64,000 nt of DNA, from NCBI RefSeq assembly GCF_033042135.1, contig NZ_WBXM01000007.1, positions 62,001-126,000 of the forward strand, read 5' to 3'. The stretch is from Haloechinothrix sp033042135. Its GTDB lineage: Bacteria > Actinomycetota > Actinomycetes > Mycobacteriales > Pseudonocardiaceae. Below the pieces are notes generated by a model. The model ran no database searches. It worked only from the letters and a program-made list of their open reading frames with translations, and was not told where the DNA came from. Positions within the stretch are counted from its first letter, which is position 1. Each line of letters begins with the position of its first letter. Shown piece by piece: positions 7,427 through 17,000 of the stretch. Made by a program: the position numbers and the translations under genes.

Positions 7427-8942
7427 CGCATGCCGAGTCTACGGTGTGGCCACGCAACGTGCGGGCTCGGTAGCCCTGGCTGGCGCCGTTTCCGGCGCCA
7501 CGTGGTGAGAAGGGTGGTGGGTCGTCGTTGGGGTCGGGTTGTGGCGGTGAGGGTTCGGGTTGGGGTTCGGCTGCTGGTGGGGGTTGGCTGGTGTGGTGGC
7601 GTCGGCTGGGGGTGGTGATGATGAGATCGCCGGTGGGGGTGTGGTGGTAGTGCCAGCCGGGTCGGTCTTTGAGTTGGTGGTGGCGGCGGCAGAGGGTGGT
7701 GAGCCCGGTTGCGGTGGTGGTGCCGCCGTGTTGCCAGGCGGTGTTGTGGTCCAAGTCGCAGTGTTTGATCTGACGCTCTGGTCCACCCGCCAAGAGAATG
7801 TTCCGGCAGCCGCGACCCGGCACGAGCCGGGCCCCGTCTACCGGACGGCGGGTGGACCAACCGCGGTGCCGCGCGGGTCGGTGGCAGCCGGGGAAGCGGC
7901 AGTGTTGGTCGCGGGTGCGGACGTAGCGGGCCATGGAGGCTGGGGGTCGGTAGCGGGTGCGGCCGACGTCGATGATGTGCCCGCTGGCGGGGTCGGTGAT
8001 CAGTCGTCGCCAGGTGCTGGTGGGGTCGGCGGCCAGCTCGCGTACCACCGGGGCGGGCAGTGGCCCGTAGCCGCCGAGCATGCCGGGCAGCTCGGCGGTG
8101 CCGAGCAGGGTATCGGCCGGGACGGTGACCTGGATGTCGATGCGGCGGCCGGTGTGGTTGTGCCCGAGCAGGAGTTCGGCCAGCACGTCGGCGCGGACCT
8201 GGTCCAGCGACCGCTCGTCGGCGGTGGTATGGGCCGCGCGGGCGAGGGTGTCGATGCGGGTATACGCCGCGCTCGCGGTTTCGGCGGGCAGGTCGGCGCA
8301 GAGTTCGGCCATGCCGTCCTCACCGGGCAGCACTTCGACCCGGCGTTGACGGCGGCGGTGTTCGGCGCGGCGGGCCGCGCCGTCGGGGTCGAGCCGGTCG
8401 ACCTGGTAGCGGGCGGATTGCTGGATCGCTCCGGCGGTGCGCCCGGCCACCCGCCCTTGCAGGAACTCGTCGAGCTGCCCGGCCTGCTCGTCATCGAGGG
8501 TGGCGGCGGTGTCGCAGATGCGAGCGGCCTTGGTGGCATCCAGCTCGCCGCGAACCATGGCCGCGTGCAGCTTCGGAAACCGCTCGGACAGCCGGCGCGC
8601 CAGCCCGACCTGGCGGTCGGCGGCATGCTTGCCCACCGCGATTTCCAGCGCGACCTCGTCAGCGGTGGCGCGCTCATCCCCGCGCCGGGCGGTCAGCTCG
8701 GCGATCGCGGCCAGCTGGCTGGCCTGGACCTGGGCGATCAACCGCTGGCAGGCGCCGATGTGCTCGACCACCGCATCGGTGCCCAGATGCTGCCAATCCA
8801 CCTGCCCGTCGCCAGCGGCGAAGGCCACCAGATCCTGCGGCGACCACGCATACGCCAGTTCCGAGGTCATCAACGACCAGATCCCGGCCGCCTCACCGGC
8901 CACTCCGGGATCCTGACGATCAACAACAACTCCCCTGCTCAC
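7041..8942 (-). CDS. DUF222/HNH endonuclease-like protein, interrupted and 3'-extended
   Basis: A member of the actinobacterial DUF222 plus HNH family (13E12-repeat type). The DUF222 region spans about residues 25-330. The HNH zinc site starts at CRFPGCHRPA and resumes at HCDLDHNTAW...LCRRHHQLKH-like sequence. Between those halves are about 34 extra residues encoded around an 81-bp inverted-repeat element, where relatives have one or two residues. A typical end (…DDPPPF) is reached near 7510, but the frame stays open through the intergenic region and 386 bp into fmt. A TGA-to-TCA change would explain the loss of the stop (inference). The GTG start at 8942 is one choice; Met25 is another. A LexA-type box lies upstream. 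The family is thought to act in DNA metabolism, but its function is not established. Confidence 0.75.
   Translation of the reverse strand: MSRGVVVDRQDPGVAGEAAGIWSLMTSELAYAWSPQDLVAFAAGDGQVDWQHLGTDAVVEHIGACQRLIAQVQASQLAAIAELTARRGDERATADEVALEIAVGKHAADRQVGLARRLSERFPKLHAAMVRGELDATKAARICDTAATLDDEQAGQLDEFLQGRVAGRTAGAIQQSARYQVDRLDPDGAARRAEHRRRQRRVEVLPGEDGMAELCADLPAETASAAYTRIDTLARAAHTTADERSLDQVRADVLAELLLGHNHTGRRIDIQVTVPADTLLGTAELPGMLGGYGPLPAPVVRELAADPTSTWRRLITDPASGHIIDVGRTRYRPPASMARYVRTRDQHCRFPGCHRPARHRGWSTRRPVDGARLVPGRGCRNILLAGGPERQIKHCDLDHNTAWQHGGTTTATGLTTLCRRHHQLKDRPGWHYHHTPTGDLIITTPSRRHHTSQPPPAAEPQPEPSPPQPDPNDDPPPFSPRGAGNGASQGYRARTLRGHTVDSACDAPGLRWNTRYRRAFAARVARHVTPRGGRRGDPSGRTSRQGPARGAFPRWQARRRARHRTAHPAQQQGRGLSRAAGRATAGGVRGRGLWGSARAGSPRHPRARLGEPALLAAARVARRGTGASRYPRR
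7779..7859. repeat. 81-bp element with 13-bp inverted ends inside the HNH motif
   Basis: A perfect 13-bp inverted repeat (tggtccacccgcc at 7779-7791 and ggcgggtggacca at 7847-7859) bounds exactly 81 bases, or 27 codons. A shorter internal stem (cccgg/ccggg) lies between. The element sits between the two zinc-ligand halves of the HNH domain and keeps the frame open. It resembles a REP/MITE-like miniature element, but no target duplication is evident. Confidence 0.7.
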
Positions 8943-8964
8943 ACCCCCACTCTAACACCGCAAT

Positions 8965-8978
8965 CGAACACATGTTCC
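8965..8978. promoter_or_regulatory. LexA/SOS-type box upstream of the HNH gene
   Basis: The sequence cgaacacatgttcc matches the Gram-positive/actinobacterial LexA consensus CGAACRNRYGTTCG at every position except the last. It lies 23 bases upstream of the GTG start of the DUF222/HNH gene. SOS boxes upstream of 13E12/DUF222 genes are known in Mycobacterium tuberculosis, so DNA-damage induction is likely (inference). Confidence 0.75.
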
Positions 8979-9017
8979 ACACTTTCCAGTGACACGACCC
9001 CGCGTCAACAGGCGACG

Positions 9018-9638
9018 TCACGAGGCGCGGCACCACTGACCCATCGCATCGCTCACCCGACCGCGCCCGCCGCGCTTGGCCCGCTGCAAGGCCGCATCGG
9101 CCCGCAACACCAGCTGCGGCAGGTCGAGCTCGTCGTGGCTGTCGCGACAGGCCAGCCCGGCCGAGACGGTCAACCCGTCGAGCGTCACCGCGGTTCCCTC
9201 GGTTGTGGTGACCTCCACGGTCGTGGTGGCTACGGCCTGCACCACACGTTCGGCGAGAGCGGCAGCACCCGAACGAGACGTGCCAGGTAGCAGGATCAGG
9301 AACTCGTCGCCGCCGTAGCGACCGAGCACGTCCTGCTGCCGGATGCCGCCGCGCAGCACCGAGGCCACGGCCTGCAGCGCGGTGTCCCCGGCGGGATGAC
9401 CAAGCTCGTCGTTGATCCGTTTGAACCAGTCCAAGTCGACGAGCAGTATTGCCAGCGGCTCGCGCAGGCACCGCGCGCGGTCCAGCTCCCGCTGGGCGCG
9501 CTCCTGCCACCCCCAGCGGTCGAGGGTGCCGGTGAGCCGGTCGGTGTTCCACCATCCGAGCGGTTGCCCGCAGGTAGTGCACCGGACGTCGTGGGAAGGG
9601 CTCCGGTCCAGGTCGTAGACCGTGATCGCGCTACGCAT
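9018..9638 (-). CDS. Stand-alone GGDEF diguanylate cyclase
   Basis: A 206-residue protein with one GGDEF domain (about 33-200), predicted to make c-di-GMP from two GTP. The active site RYGGDEF is intact (GGDEF 109-113). A product-inhibition I-site RxxD (R100-Q-Q-D103) sits the usual five residues before it. Substrate and metal residues are visible in DLDWFKRINDELGHPAGD. The N terminus has no membrane helix or sensor domain, only a short leader with C20-x2-C23 that could hold a metal. The ATG at 9638 has GAGGGG upstream, so the longer frame from 9737 is rejected. It lies alone between the HNH and flavoenzyme genes. BldD, a c-di-GMP effector, is encoded at 36949. Confidence 0.9.
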   Translation of the reverse strand: MRSAITVYDLDRSPSHDVRCTTCGQPLGWWNTDRLTGTLDRWGWQERAQRELDRARCLREPLAILLVDLDWFKRINDELGHPAGDTALQAVASVLRGGIRQQDVLGRYGGDEFLILLPGTSRSGAAALAERVVQAVATTTVEVTTTEGTAVTLDGLTVSAGLACRDSHDELDLPQLVLRADAALQRAKRGGRGRVSDAMGQWCRAS

Positions 9639-9761
9639 ACCCCTCACTATCGGCCTGGCACGCGACGGCGTCGAGGGATGGACCGTTGACTGCTGGGAAA
9701 CACCGGTGGTAATCGCTCGATCGCGCCGAGTATCCACCGTACGTTCCGGCGATCGCCCGTG

Positions 9762-11195
9762 TCACGGGCGGCGGGGCACGACGAGTCCGGGGCCGGGGGT
9801 AAGGATCCGGGAAGGATCGTACCGGTTCCTCGCGAGGACCACATCCCGCCACCGTGAACCGTAGTGCTGCTGCCACTCCTGCGGGCTCAGCGAGGGTGGC
9901 CCGATGGGATACACGTACCCACCCGCCGAGCGAGCTCGCTCGGCGAACCGCCGGTTCTGCTCGCTCAACCGCTCGACCGAGCCCGGCTCGTCCGGGGAGG
10001 CCGACAGCAGCAACCCGAACAGGAAAGCGAGCCGTTCGCCCGGCATCCGCAGCAGCGGGGTCGCCACCGTGGTCGTGTCGACGGGATAGATCAGCACCAC
10101 ACCGAAGTTGTCCATGTCGGACAGTTCCAGATCGGCGAGCACGCCGCCCACAACCGCGTCGGTTGCCGAGTCGGGCAGGAAGACGTTCAGCCACGGGTGC
10201 GGCCATCGCCACTCGCCGACCTCCTGCCTCGCGGCCACCCCGGGCTCGAGCCTACCGAGGAAGTCCCGGTAGGACAGGTCCTCGACCTCCTCCCCGCCCC
10301 GCTCGTAGCGCAGGTCGCCCACCATCGCCGCATCGTCGACCTTCCCGGCAGCGGGCACGAAGGTGGCTACCTCCAGCACGTAGGCGATGCGGCGATCCTC
10401 GGTGACCTCGGCGAACCCCTCCAGGTAGTCGAAGCGTCGTTCGAGGGCCAGCCTGCGCTGATCGGCCGTGAAGGTAGGCAGGTCGTCGTACGGCAGCCGG
10501 TACCGGCGCACCTCGGACCAGGCCTCGACCAGCCGTACGGTGGCGCGCGCGATGATGCCGTACTGGCCGAGACCGGCACGCGCGGCGTCGAACAGGTCCG
10601 GATCGCGTTCCGGCGAGCAGCGCACCACCTGCCCCTCGCCGGTGATCACGTCCAACTCCGCGACGCCGTCGGTCTGCGCCCCACAGCGGTGCGATGCGCC
10701 ACCGATGCCGCCCACCGACAGCGTCCCGCCGACGGTGGTCTCCAGGTAATCGGTAAACACCGCAGGTGTCCTACCGTGAGGCAGGGTGGCCTCGGCCACC
10801 GCGCTCCAGTACGCCCCGGCATCGACCGACACGTGCTCGGTGTCGAGCATCTCGACCGCGTCCAACGAGCGGGTATCCACCACGAGACCGTCTCCGAGCT
10901 GCCCCTGCCCGTTCGCCGAATGACCCGCGCCACGCGCGGCCACCGGAACCTCGTGGCGGCACGCCCACCGCAGCGCCGCGGCGATGTCGTCCGCGGACTC
11001 GGGTCGCAGCACCGCGTCTGGTTCCCGGTAGACCACACCACCGAAGTCCCCTGCGACGGCCGAACGAGTCGACCCGCTCGTCAGCACCGTGCCGTGTGGC
11101 ACGGCGAGCGAATCGAGGTAGCGGGCGGTCGCGCCGCCTTGGCGCTCCCCACGCGGCCGGGCCGGACGTTGGGATCCATCAGCGGGCGTCGGCAT
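9762..11195 (-). CDS. Cytokinin-dehydrogenase-like FAD oxidoreductase
   Basis: A 477-residue flavoenzyme with a PCMH-type FAD domain (about 55-235) and a C-terminal substrate domain. Its motifs follow plant and Rhodococcus cytokinin dehydrogenases closely: RGAGHS (His92, the position of covalent FAD attachment), TDYL (Asp149, matching the catalytic Asp of maize CKX1), VGGTLSVGGIGGASHRCGAQ, ELDVITGEGQVV, GLGQYGIIARA, and a C-terminal Y-x-SRWRDVVLARNRYDPSRILTPG. No signal peptide is seen, so it should be cytosolic. The ATG at 11195 has GAGGGAG upstream and overlaps the end of the regulator gene by 17 bases, suggesting coupling. The substrate is not proven; a berberine-bridge or sugar/alcohol oxidase is the alternative. 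Confidence 0.8.
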   Translation of the reverse strand: MPTPADGSQRPARPRGERQGGATARYLDSLAVPHGTVLTSGSTRSAVAGDFGGVVYREPDAVLRPESADDIAAALRWACRHEVPVAARGAGHSANGQGQLGDGLVVDTRSLDAVEMLDTEHVSVDAGAYWSAVAEATLPHGRTPAVFTDYLETTVGGTLSVGGIGGASHRCGAQTDGVAELDVITGEGQVVRCSPERDPDLFDAARAGLGQYGIIARATVRLVEAWSEVRRYRLPYDDLPTFTADQRRLALERRFDYLEGFAEVTEDRRIAYVLEVATFVPAAGKVDDAAMVGDLRYERGGEEVEDLSYRDFLGRLEPGVAARQEVGEWRWPHPWLNVFLPDSATDAVVGGVLADLELSDMDNFGVVLIYPVDTTTVATPLLRMPGERLAFLFGLLLSASPDEPGSVERLSEQNRRFAERARSAGGYVYPIGPPSLSPQEWQQHYGSRWRDVVLARNRYDPSRILTPGPGLVVPRRP

Positions 11196-13527
11196 CGCGG
11201 CTCCCTCTGTTCATACCGGGTGTGTCCTGCACCGCTGTAGGCGGTGCGTGCTTCATGACGGTCGACAGGCGTGCTCGCACGTCGGCCGCTCTGGGATCGT
11301 CGAGTTCGTCGAGGATCCGGGCGGCCTCGCGCCACCGGCTCACGGCTTCCGCTGACCGGCCCAGCTCGTGCAGGATCAGCGCCAAGTTGTCCAGCGCGAG
11401 CGCCTCACCCTGGTGATCGCTGGCCTGCCTGCTCAGCACCAGTGACGTGCGCGCGTGGTTGAGCGCGTCCCATGGCCGCCCGATCTCGTACAGCACCGTC
11501 CCGAGCTTCGTCGCCGCGTAGCCCTCGCCGTGCTGGTAGCCGAGCGCCCTGAAGCACTCGACGGCGCGTTCGAGGCAGGTCAGCGCCCGACCGTATCGTC
11601 CGCGCCGCCGGTGCACGTCACCAAGTCCCACCAGGCACAGACCCCGACCCAGCAGGTTTCCCGTTTCGTCGAAGTAGGACAGCGCCTGGTCGATGTAGGT
11701 CGCCGCGTCCGAGTCGTGACCGACGGCCTGCGCGCTCGTGCCGAGCGCGTAACGGCTCCAGGCCAGTCCCCACTCGTCGCCGATCCGCAAGCGCATCGCG
11801 TAGGACTCGTGCAGCTGCTCGAACGCGAGCTTGAACTGGTGCCGGTCCTGATAGGCCACGCCGAGGTTCATCCGCACCCACGACTCGGCCCACGCATCGC
11901 CCGAGCGCTGCGCTGCCTCCAACGCGATCGTGTGCGCGTCGATCCACGGTGCCCAGCGCTTCTGCAGGTGCCAGAAATCCCAAAACACCAACGGGAGCTT
12001 CCAGGCCAGCTCGTCGAAGCCGTACTCATTGGCCTGCCGGGTGACGGCGACGACGGTGTCGCACTCGGTCTCGCACCATCGCAGTGCGGTGTCGTAACCG
12101 ACGAATCGCTCGGGGTGTACGTCATCCTCGCCCCCACTGTCGGAGCTCTCGGTATCCAGCAAGTCGGGCCTGCCGTACGGGACCAGCAACGCGAGCGCCG
12201 CATTGGCGGACCGCAGGTACCAGGTGACCAATCGCCGCACCGCGGCACGACGCTCCTGCCCCGGCTCGTACCGCTCCACCTGCTCCCTGGCATACAGGCG
12301 GAGCAGATCGTGCAACCGGAAGCGGCCAGGGGCGACCTCGCTGAGTAGGTGCACTCCGCTGAGTACGTCCAGCAGGCGACGCGCTCGGTGCGGTGTGGTA
12401 CCGGCGAGCGCCGCGGCCGCACCCACGCTGGTTTCGGCATCGCCGTGCAGGCCGAACAACCGGAACAGCCGCGCCTCGTCCGGCGGCAACGCCCGGTAGG
12501 ACCAGGAGAACACCGCACGCACCGCCGTGGTCGCATCGTCCACGGCCGACAGCGCGTCCAGCCGGTGACGCTCAGAAGCCAGCTCCCTGGCGATATCGGC
12601 CAACCCCAGGCGTGGCCTGCTCCGCGCTCGCTCGGCGGCTACGCGCAGCGCCAGCGGGAGGCGACTGCAGTGTGCCGCCAACGCGTGCACAGCGGCCGAT
12701 TCACGGTCGGCACGGCATGTTCCGACGCCGTGGCGCAACAGGTCGACGGCATCCGCCTCCGGCAACGGATCGAGGAGTACCCGGCAGGCGCCTTCCCGTG
12801 CCGCCAACCCTGACAGCGAGCTCCGCGAGGTGACGACGAGCAGGCAGCCCGCGGATCCTGGTACCAGTGGTCGCACCTGCCGCGTGGACACGGCGTTGTC
12901 CAACACGATGAGGACGCGCCTACGCGCCAGCCGGGTACGCAGCAGCGCGGCCTTGCCCTCCAGGGTTCTGGGAACGACGTCCGATGGCACGTTCAAGGCA
13001 CGCAAGAACGCTTCCAGCACCTCCGCCGGTTCGGCTGGCTCGCCCTCGGGGTCGTAACCGCGCAGGTTCGCGAACAGGCTCCCGTCGGGGTAGCGGTCGC
13101 ATAGTCGGTGTGCCCAATGCAGCGCCAGCTCCGTCTTGCCCACCCCGGGAGCGCCACTGATCACCACCACGCCCGCACCCGCCTCTCGGGAGGCGTTCAG
13201 CGCGTCGATCTCGTCGTCGCGCCCGACGAAACCCGCGCCCGCAGTGGGCAGCTGCGCGGGCGGGGGCGACACCATCCCGCCCTGGCCGCGAGCGGCGAGC
13301 TCGACCAGCGTCCCGCCCGCACCGACCGCCGCATCGCAAGCCCGCGCCACGTCGTAGGTGGCGGGCTTGTCTCCCGTTTCGATCTTGCTCAGGTAGCCCT
13401 TGCTGTAGCTGACCAGCCGAGACAATTCCGCCAGCGACATCCCGCGGCGAACGCGCATCCGCCGCAACTCCGTGCCGAACGGCAGCGAACGCACCTCGCC
13501 GCCCGGTCCGCGACCCATTGCCCCCAT
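11179..13527 (-). CDS. HTH / NB-ARC ATPase / TPR regulator (STAND type)
   Basis: A 782-residue protein. An Xre-type helix-turn-helix (about 17-72: FGTELRRMRVRRGMSLAEL, then SYSKGYLSKIETG) is followed by an NB-ARC nucleotide domain with Walker A GAPGVGKT at 125-132 and Walker B-like RRRVLIVLDNA. Next come a winged-helix part ending RFRLHDLLRLYAREQ and a C-terminal array of TPR repeats from about 560. The architecture is that of AfsR-like STAND switches that sense a ligand through TPRs and then activate transcription. The ATG at 13527 has GGATGG upstream; a longer frame from 13674 adds an implausible leader. The stop overlaps the flavoenzyme start, so the two are probably co-expressed. The target is unknown. 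Confidence 0.85.
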   Translation of the reverse strand: MGAMGRGPGGEVRSLPFGTELRRMRVRRGMSLAELSRLVSYSKGYLSKIETGDKPATYDVARACDAAVGAGGTLVELAARGQGGMVSPPPAQLPTAGAGFVGRDDEIDALNASREAGAGVVVISGAPGVGKTELALHWAHRLCDRYPDGSLFANLRGYDPEGEPAEPAEVLEAFLRALNVPSDVVPRTLEGKAALLRTRLARRRVLIVLDNAVSTRQVRPLVPGSAGCLLVVTSRSSLSGLAAREGACRVLLDPLPEADAVDLLRHGVGTCRADRESAAVHALAAHCSRLPLALRVAAERARSRPRLGLADIARELASERHRLDALSAVDDATTAVRAVFSWSYRALPPDEARLFRLFGLHGDAETSVGAAAALAGTTPHRARRLLDVLSGVHLLSEVAPGRFRLHDLLRLYAREQVERYEPGQERRAAVRRLVTWYLRSANAALALLVPYGRPDLLDTESSDSGGEDDVHPERFVGYDTALRWCETECDTVVAVTRQANEYGFDELAWKLPLVFWDFWHLQKRWAPWIDAHTIALEAAQRSGDAWAESWVRMNLGVAYQDRHQFKLAFEQLHESYAMRLRIGDEWGLAWSRYALGTSAQAVGHDSDAATYIDQALSYFDETGNLLGRGLCLVGLGDVHRRRGRYGRALTCLERAVECFRALGYQHGEGYAATKLGTVLYEIGRPWDALNHARTSLVLSRQASDHQGEALALDNLALILHELGRSAEAVSRWREAARILDELDDPRAADVRARLSTVMKHAPPTAVQDTPGMNRGSRDADAR

Positions 13528-14041
13528 GCTGGTACCCCATCCTTCGATGTGGCCCCCCTGTGCCCGTTGTCCCGGCCACCGCTGATCGGTGCTCAACGGC
13601 CACCCGCCACACCGGCACGGCACGCCCCCGTTCGCCGGCACGGCACGGTCTCGGTAGCACCCGAGCCTAACCAAACGACGCGTGCACGGAAAGGCATCAA
13701 CGGGACCACGGGCCGTGATTCCCTACGGCTCACCCGGATGGCCGCCCCGCACGGCTCGCCGGGCCGCGCCCGGCGGCACCGTGACGCCGCCGATCCAGTG
13801 CCGCGCCGGATCACCTCAGGCGCTCCCTCGAACGGTCGACATGCGGCCGGAGACACGAGTTCGATCCGGCCCGGCGGCCTGCAGAGGTGTACATTGGGCA
13901 TCCGGTCCCGGTCCCCGGTCCGTTCCGCGGCCGGAACGCATATGCGCGGACTCCGGTCGCGAGCACCGGTTGGCCGGTACGGCGATCCACTACCCCACCG
14001 AACCGTGTGGGAGACCACGCCGCGTAGAGCCGGAAGGAACG
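13528..14041. other. 514-bp divergent intergenic region
   Basis: This region lies between the minus-strand regulator and the plus-strand P-type ATPase. Open frames on both strands are Arg/Pro-rich and look non-coding. It should hold both promoters. A tacatt hexamer near 13890 could be a -10 element for the ATPase, but no good -35 is seen. The sequence ggaagga at about 14033-14039 is the ATPase ribosome site. Confidence 0.4.
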
Positions 14042-17000
14042 ATGACGGTACGAGGGGTGACGAGCACTCTCGCCGATGCTTCCTGGACGGTGGCCACGCT
14101 GCCGTTGCGACTCGCCGCGATCCCCGCCCGTATAGCCAGCCGCGTGCTGACCGCACCGGGCACCGACGGCCAGCACGGCGAGCAAGCCACCGGACTGGAT
14201 GGCGGACAGGGTAGCGAGCCTGCCACCGACACCGGCGCCGCCGCGACGGCGACGGCCAGCCGGGCCCGCAATGGACTGCCCACCCACGCCGAAGACACCG
14301 GAGACGTCGAAGACACCGGGGACGCTGCCGACCCGGCCTCGCTGGTCGGTAAGGTCGCCGATCTGCTCGGCGACGGGGCCGAACGCGTCGAGGAGTTCGT
14401 CGAGGACGGCAACGAGCTGCTCGACGAGGTCGTGACCGAGACCGTGGACCTCGTCGAGGACACCGTCGGCAGGCACCGCCGCGTGTGGGAGGACGAGGAG
14501 CACGGACACGCGCACATCGAGGTGCACGGCATCTCGGAACCGGAGGCGGTCGGGCTGCGTCGGGGCATCGCCCAGCGACTGCGCCAGCTCGACGACGTGC
14601 ACTGGGCCGAAGTGAACGCCATTACCGGCCGTGTCGCGGTCGCTTTCGAGGGCGGCACCACCACCCTGACCTCGCTGATCGAGATCATCGAAGGCCTCGA
14701 ACGGCTGCACGGAGCCCGGCGGGAGGAGTCCCGGCCCGGCTGGGACACCGACGAGCGTGCCGAGCATCCGGCCGATGTGGAACCCGTGAACCGCGTCATC
14801 GCCATCATGGTCGGCGACGTGCTCAGCCTCGGCTGGTCCGTCACCGGGCGGGTGGCACGGCTGGCGCGACTTCCCGTCGAGTACGCCGGGCTGATCGGCG
14901 CACTCAACAACCACAGCTGGGCAAGGGAACGGATCGAGCGCGTGCTCGGCAGGCGCGCCACCGCACTCGTCCTGCCGCTGGCGGGCGCCGCGGCATCGGG
15001 TTTCGCGCAAGGACCGGTCGGGGTCGTGGTCGACCTCGCGCAGCAGACCCTCACGCTCGGCGAACTCCGCGCGCGCAGGCATGTCTGGCAGCAGCGCGAG
15101 CCGGAACTGTACGCGGCGTGCGGCGACGAGTCCATCGAACCTCCCGACATCGGACCGCGTCCCGTCCCGCTGCCCGACGGGCCGATCGAGAAGGTGACCC
15201 GCCGCCTGTCACAAGCCTCCCTCGGCGGTTTCGGCGCCACCCTGCTCGCCACCGGTGACCCGCGCCGCGCCACGGACGCGTTCCTGGCAGGCACCCCGCG
15301 CACCGCCCGGATCGGCCGCGAGGGCTTCGCCGCTCACCTCGGACGTACCCTCGCCTACCGGGGGACGATCCCACTGGACGGGTCCGCGCTGCGCCGCCTC
15401 GACCGCGTCGACACGGTCGTGCTGGACGCCGACGTGCTGGTGACCGACCGGTGGCGGATCCACGAGCTCGCGCGCCCCGACGGCACACCGCCCACCGACG
15501 CCGCGTGGCGCATGGCCGAGACGCTGTTCGATGTGGACGACCCGCAAGTGGCACGTGCCGAGCATGACTGGCAGCTCGTGCCCTACCACGAGTTGGAAAG
15601 CGACACCGCGCGGCACACCGCGTCGTCACCGCCGTCCCTCCCGCCCGGTGCGACCACCCTCGCCACGGAGATGCGCGAACGTGGCGGCATCGTCCTGGCG
15701 CTGCTGCATCGCGGCGAGGCCTCCCATCTGGTCCACGCGGTACCCGAGTTCGACCCAGGGCTGGAACGGGTCACCGAAGCCGTTCGCCGCTGCGGGCACC
15801 GGCTCGTGGTGCGCAGGCGCAACCACCACGCGGGGGCGCCCGACGAACAGCAGCTGGGCGCCGACCGGCTACTCGAAGCCGACTGCGACCTCGGAGCGGC
15901 GGTACGCGGGTTGCAGGCGGAGGGCGCGGGCGTGTTGGTCGTGGCCCGCCAGGGCCATGCCGCGCTGGCCGCCGCCGACGTGGGGGTTGGCGTGGTGGCA
16001 CCGACCGGCAGGCCCTCATGGGGAGCCGATCTCATCCTGGGACGGGAGCTCGCGGACGCGGCCACGCTGATCGACGCCACCAGCGTCGCGCGCCAGGTCA
16101 GCACCCGCGCCGCGCAGTTCGCAGCAGGCGGTTCGGCGCTGGCTGCGCTGGTCGCGCTGACCGGGCCGAGGCTGGCGGCCGGCTCGCGGGCGATGGCCAT
16201 GGCCGGCGGCGCGGCCGCCGCTTCGCTGATCGCGGGCACCTGGGCCGCCGTGCGGCTCGCGCACACACCCCGCCCGAGGGTTCCCGATCAGGGCCGCTGG
16301 CACGCGCTCCATCCGAGTCGCGTGCTGGCCATCCTGGGCGGCGACCCCGACCGGGGCTTGAGCGAGCAGGACGCGGCGCAGCGCCGCTCCACCGCAGGCG
16401 GCGGCGGGCGCGAGGTCTCGCCTGCTGAGCCGTTCCTCGCGGAGCTGGCCAACCCCCTCAACCCCATCTTGGCGGCGGGTGCGGGGCTGTCCGCCGCCGT
16501 CGGATCGATGACCGACGCGGGGCTCGTGCTCGGGCTCATCGGCCTGAACACCGCCGTGGGCGGCCTCCAGCGGCTGCGCGCCGACACCACGGTGCGTCGG
16601 TTGCTCGAAGACGACGTGTCCTGGACGACGGTGCTGCGCGACGGCCGCGAGATCACCATCGCCGAGGACCGGTTAGTGCGCGGCGACGTGATGCTGCTGC
16701 GCGCGGGCGACGTGGTGCCCGCCGACGCACGTGTACTCGACGTCGACGGGTGTGAGGTCGACGAGTCGAGCCTGACCGGCGAATCCCTGCCGGTGGCCAA
16801 GACCTCCGAGGCGTGTCCCGGTGCCGACGTGGCCGATCGCCACTGCATGCTCTACCAGGGCACCACCGTGGCCTCCGGCTCGGTTCGTGCCGTGGTGACC
16901 GCGACCGGCGAGCACACCGAGGTGGCACGCAGCCTCGCGCTGGCAGGACCGCCACCACCCAGCGGGGTGGAGCTGCGGCTCGAACAGCTCACCCGACGGT

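Noticed and set aside
13593..14156. Minus-strand frame in the regulator-ATPase spacer
   Set aside because: Composition is typical of non-coding GC-rich DNA, there is no ribosome site, and it overlaps the start of the ATPase gene on the other strand.
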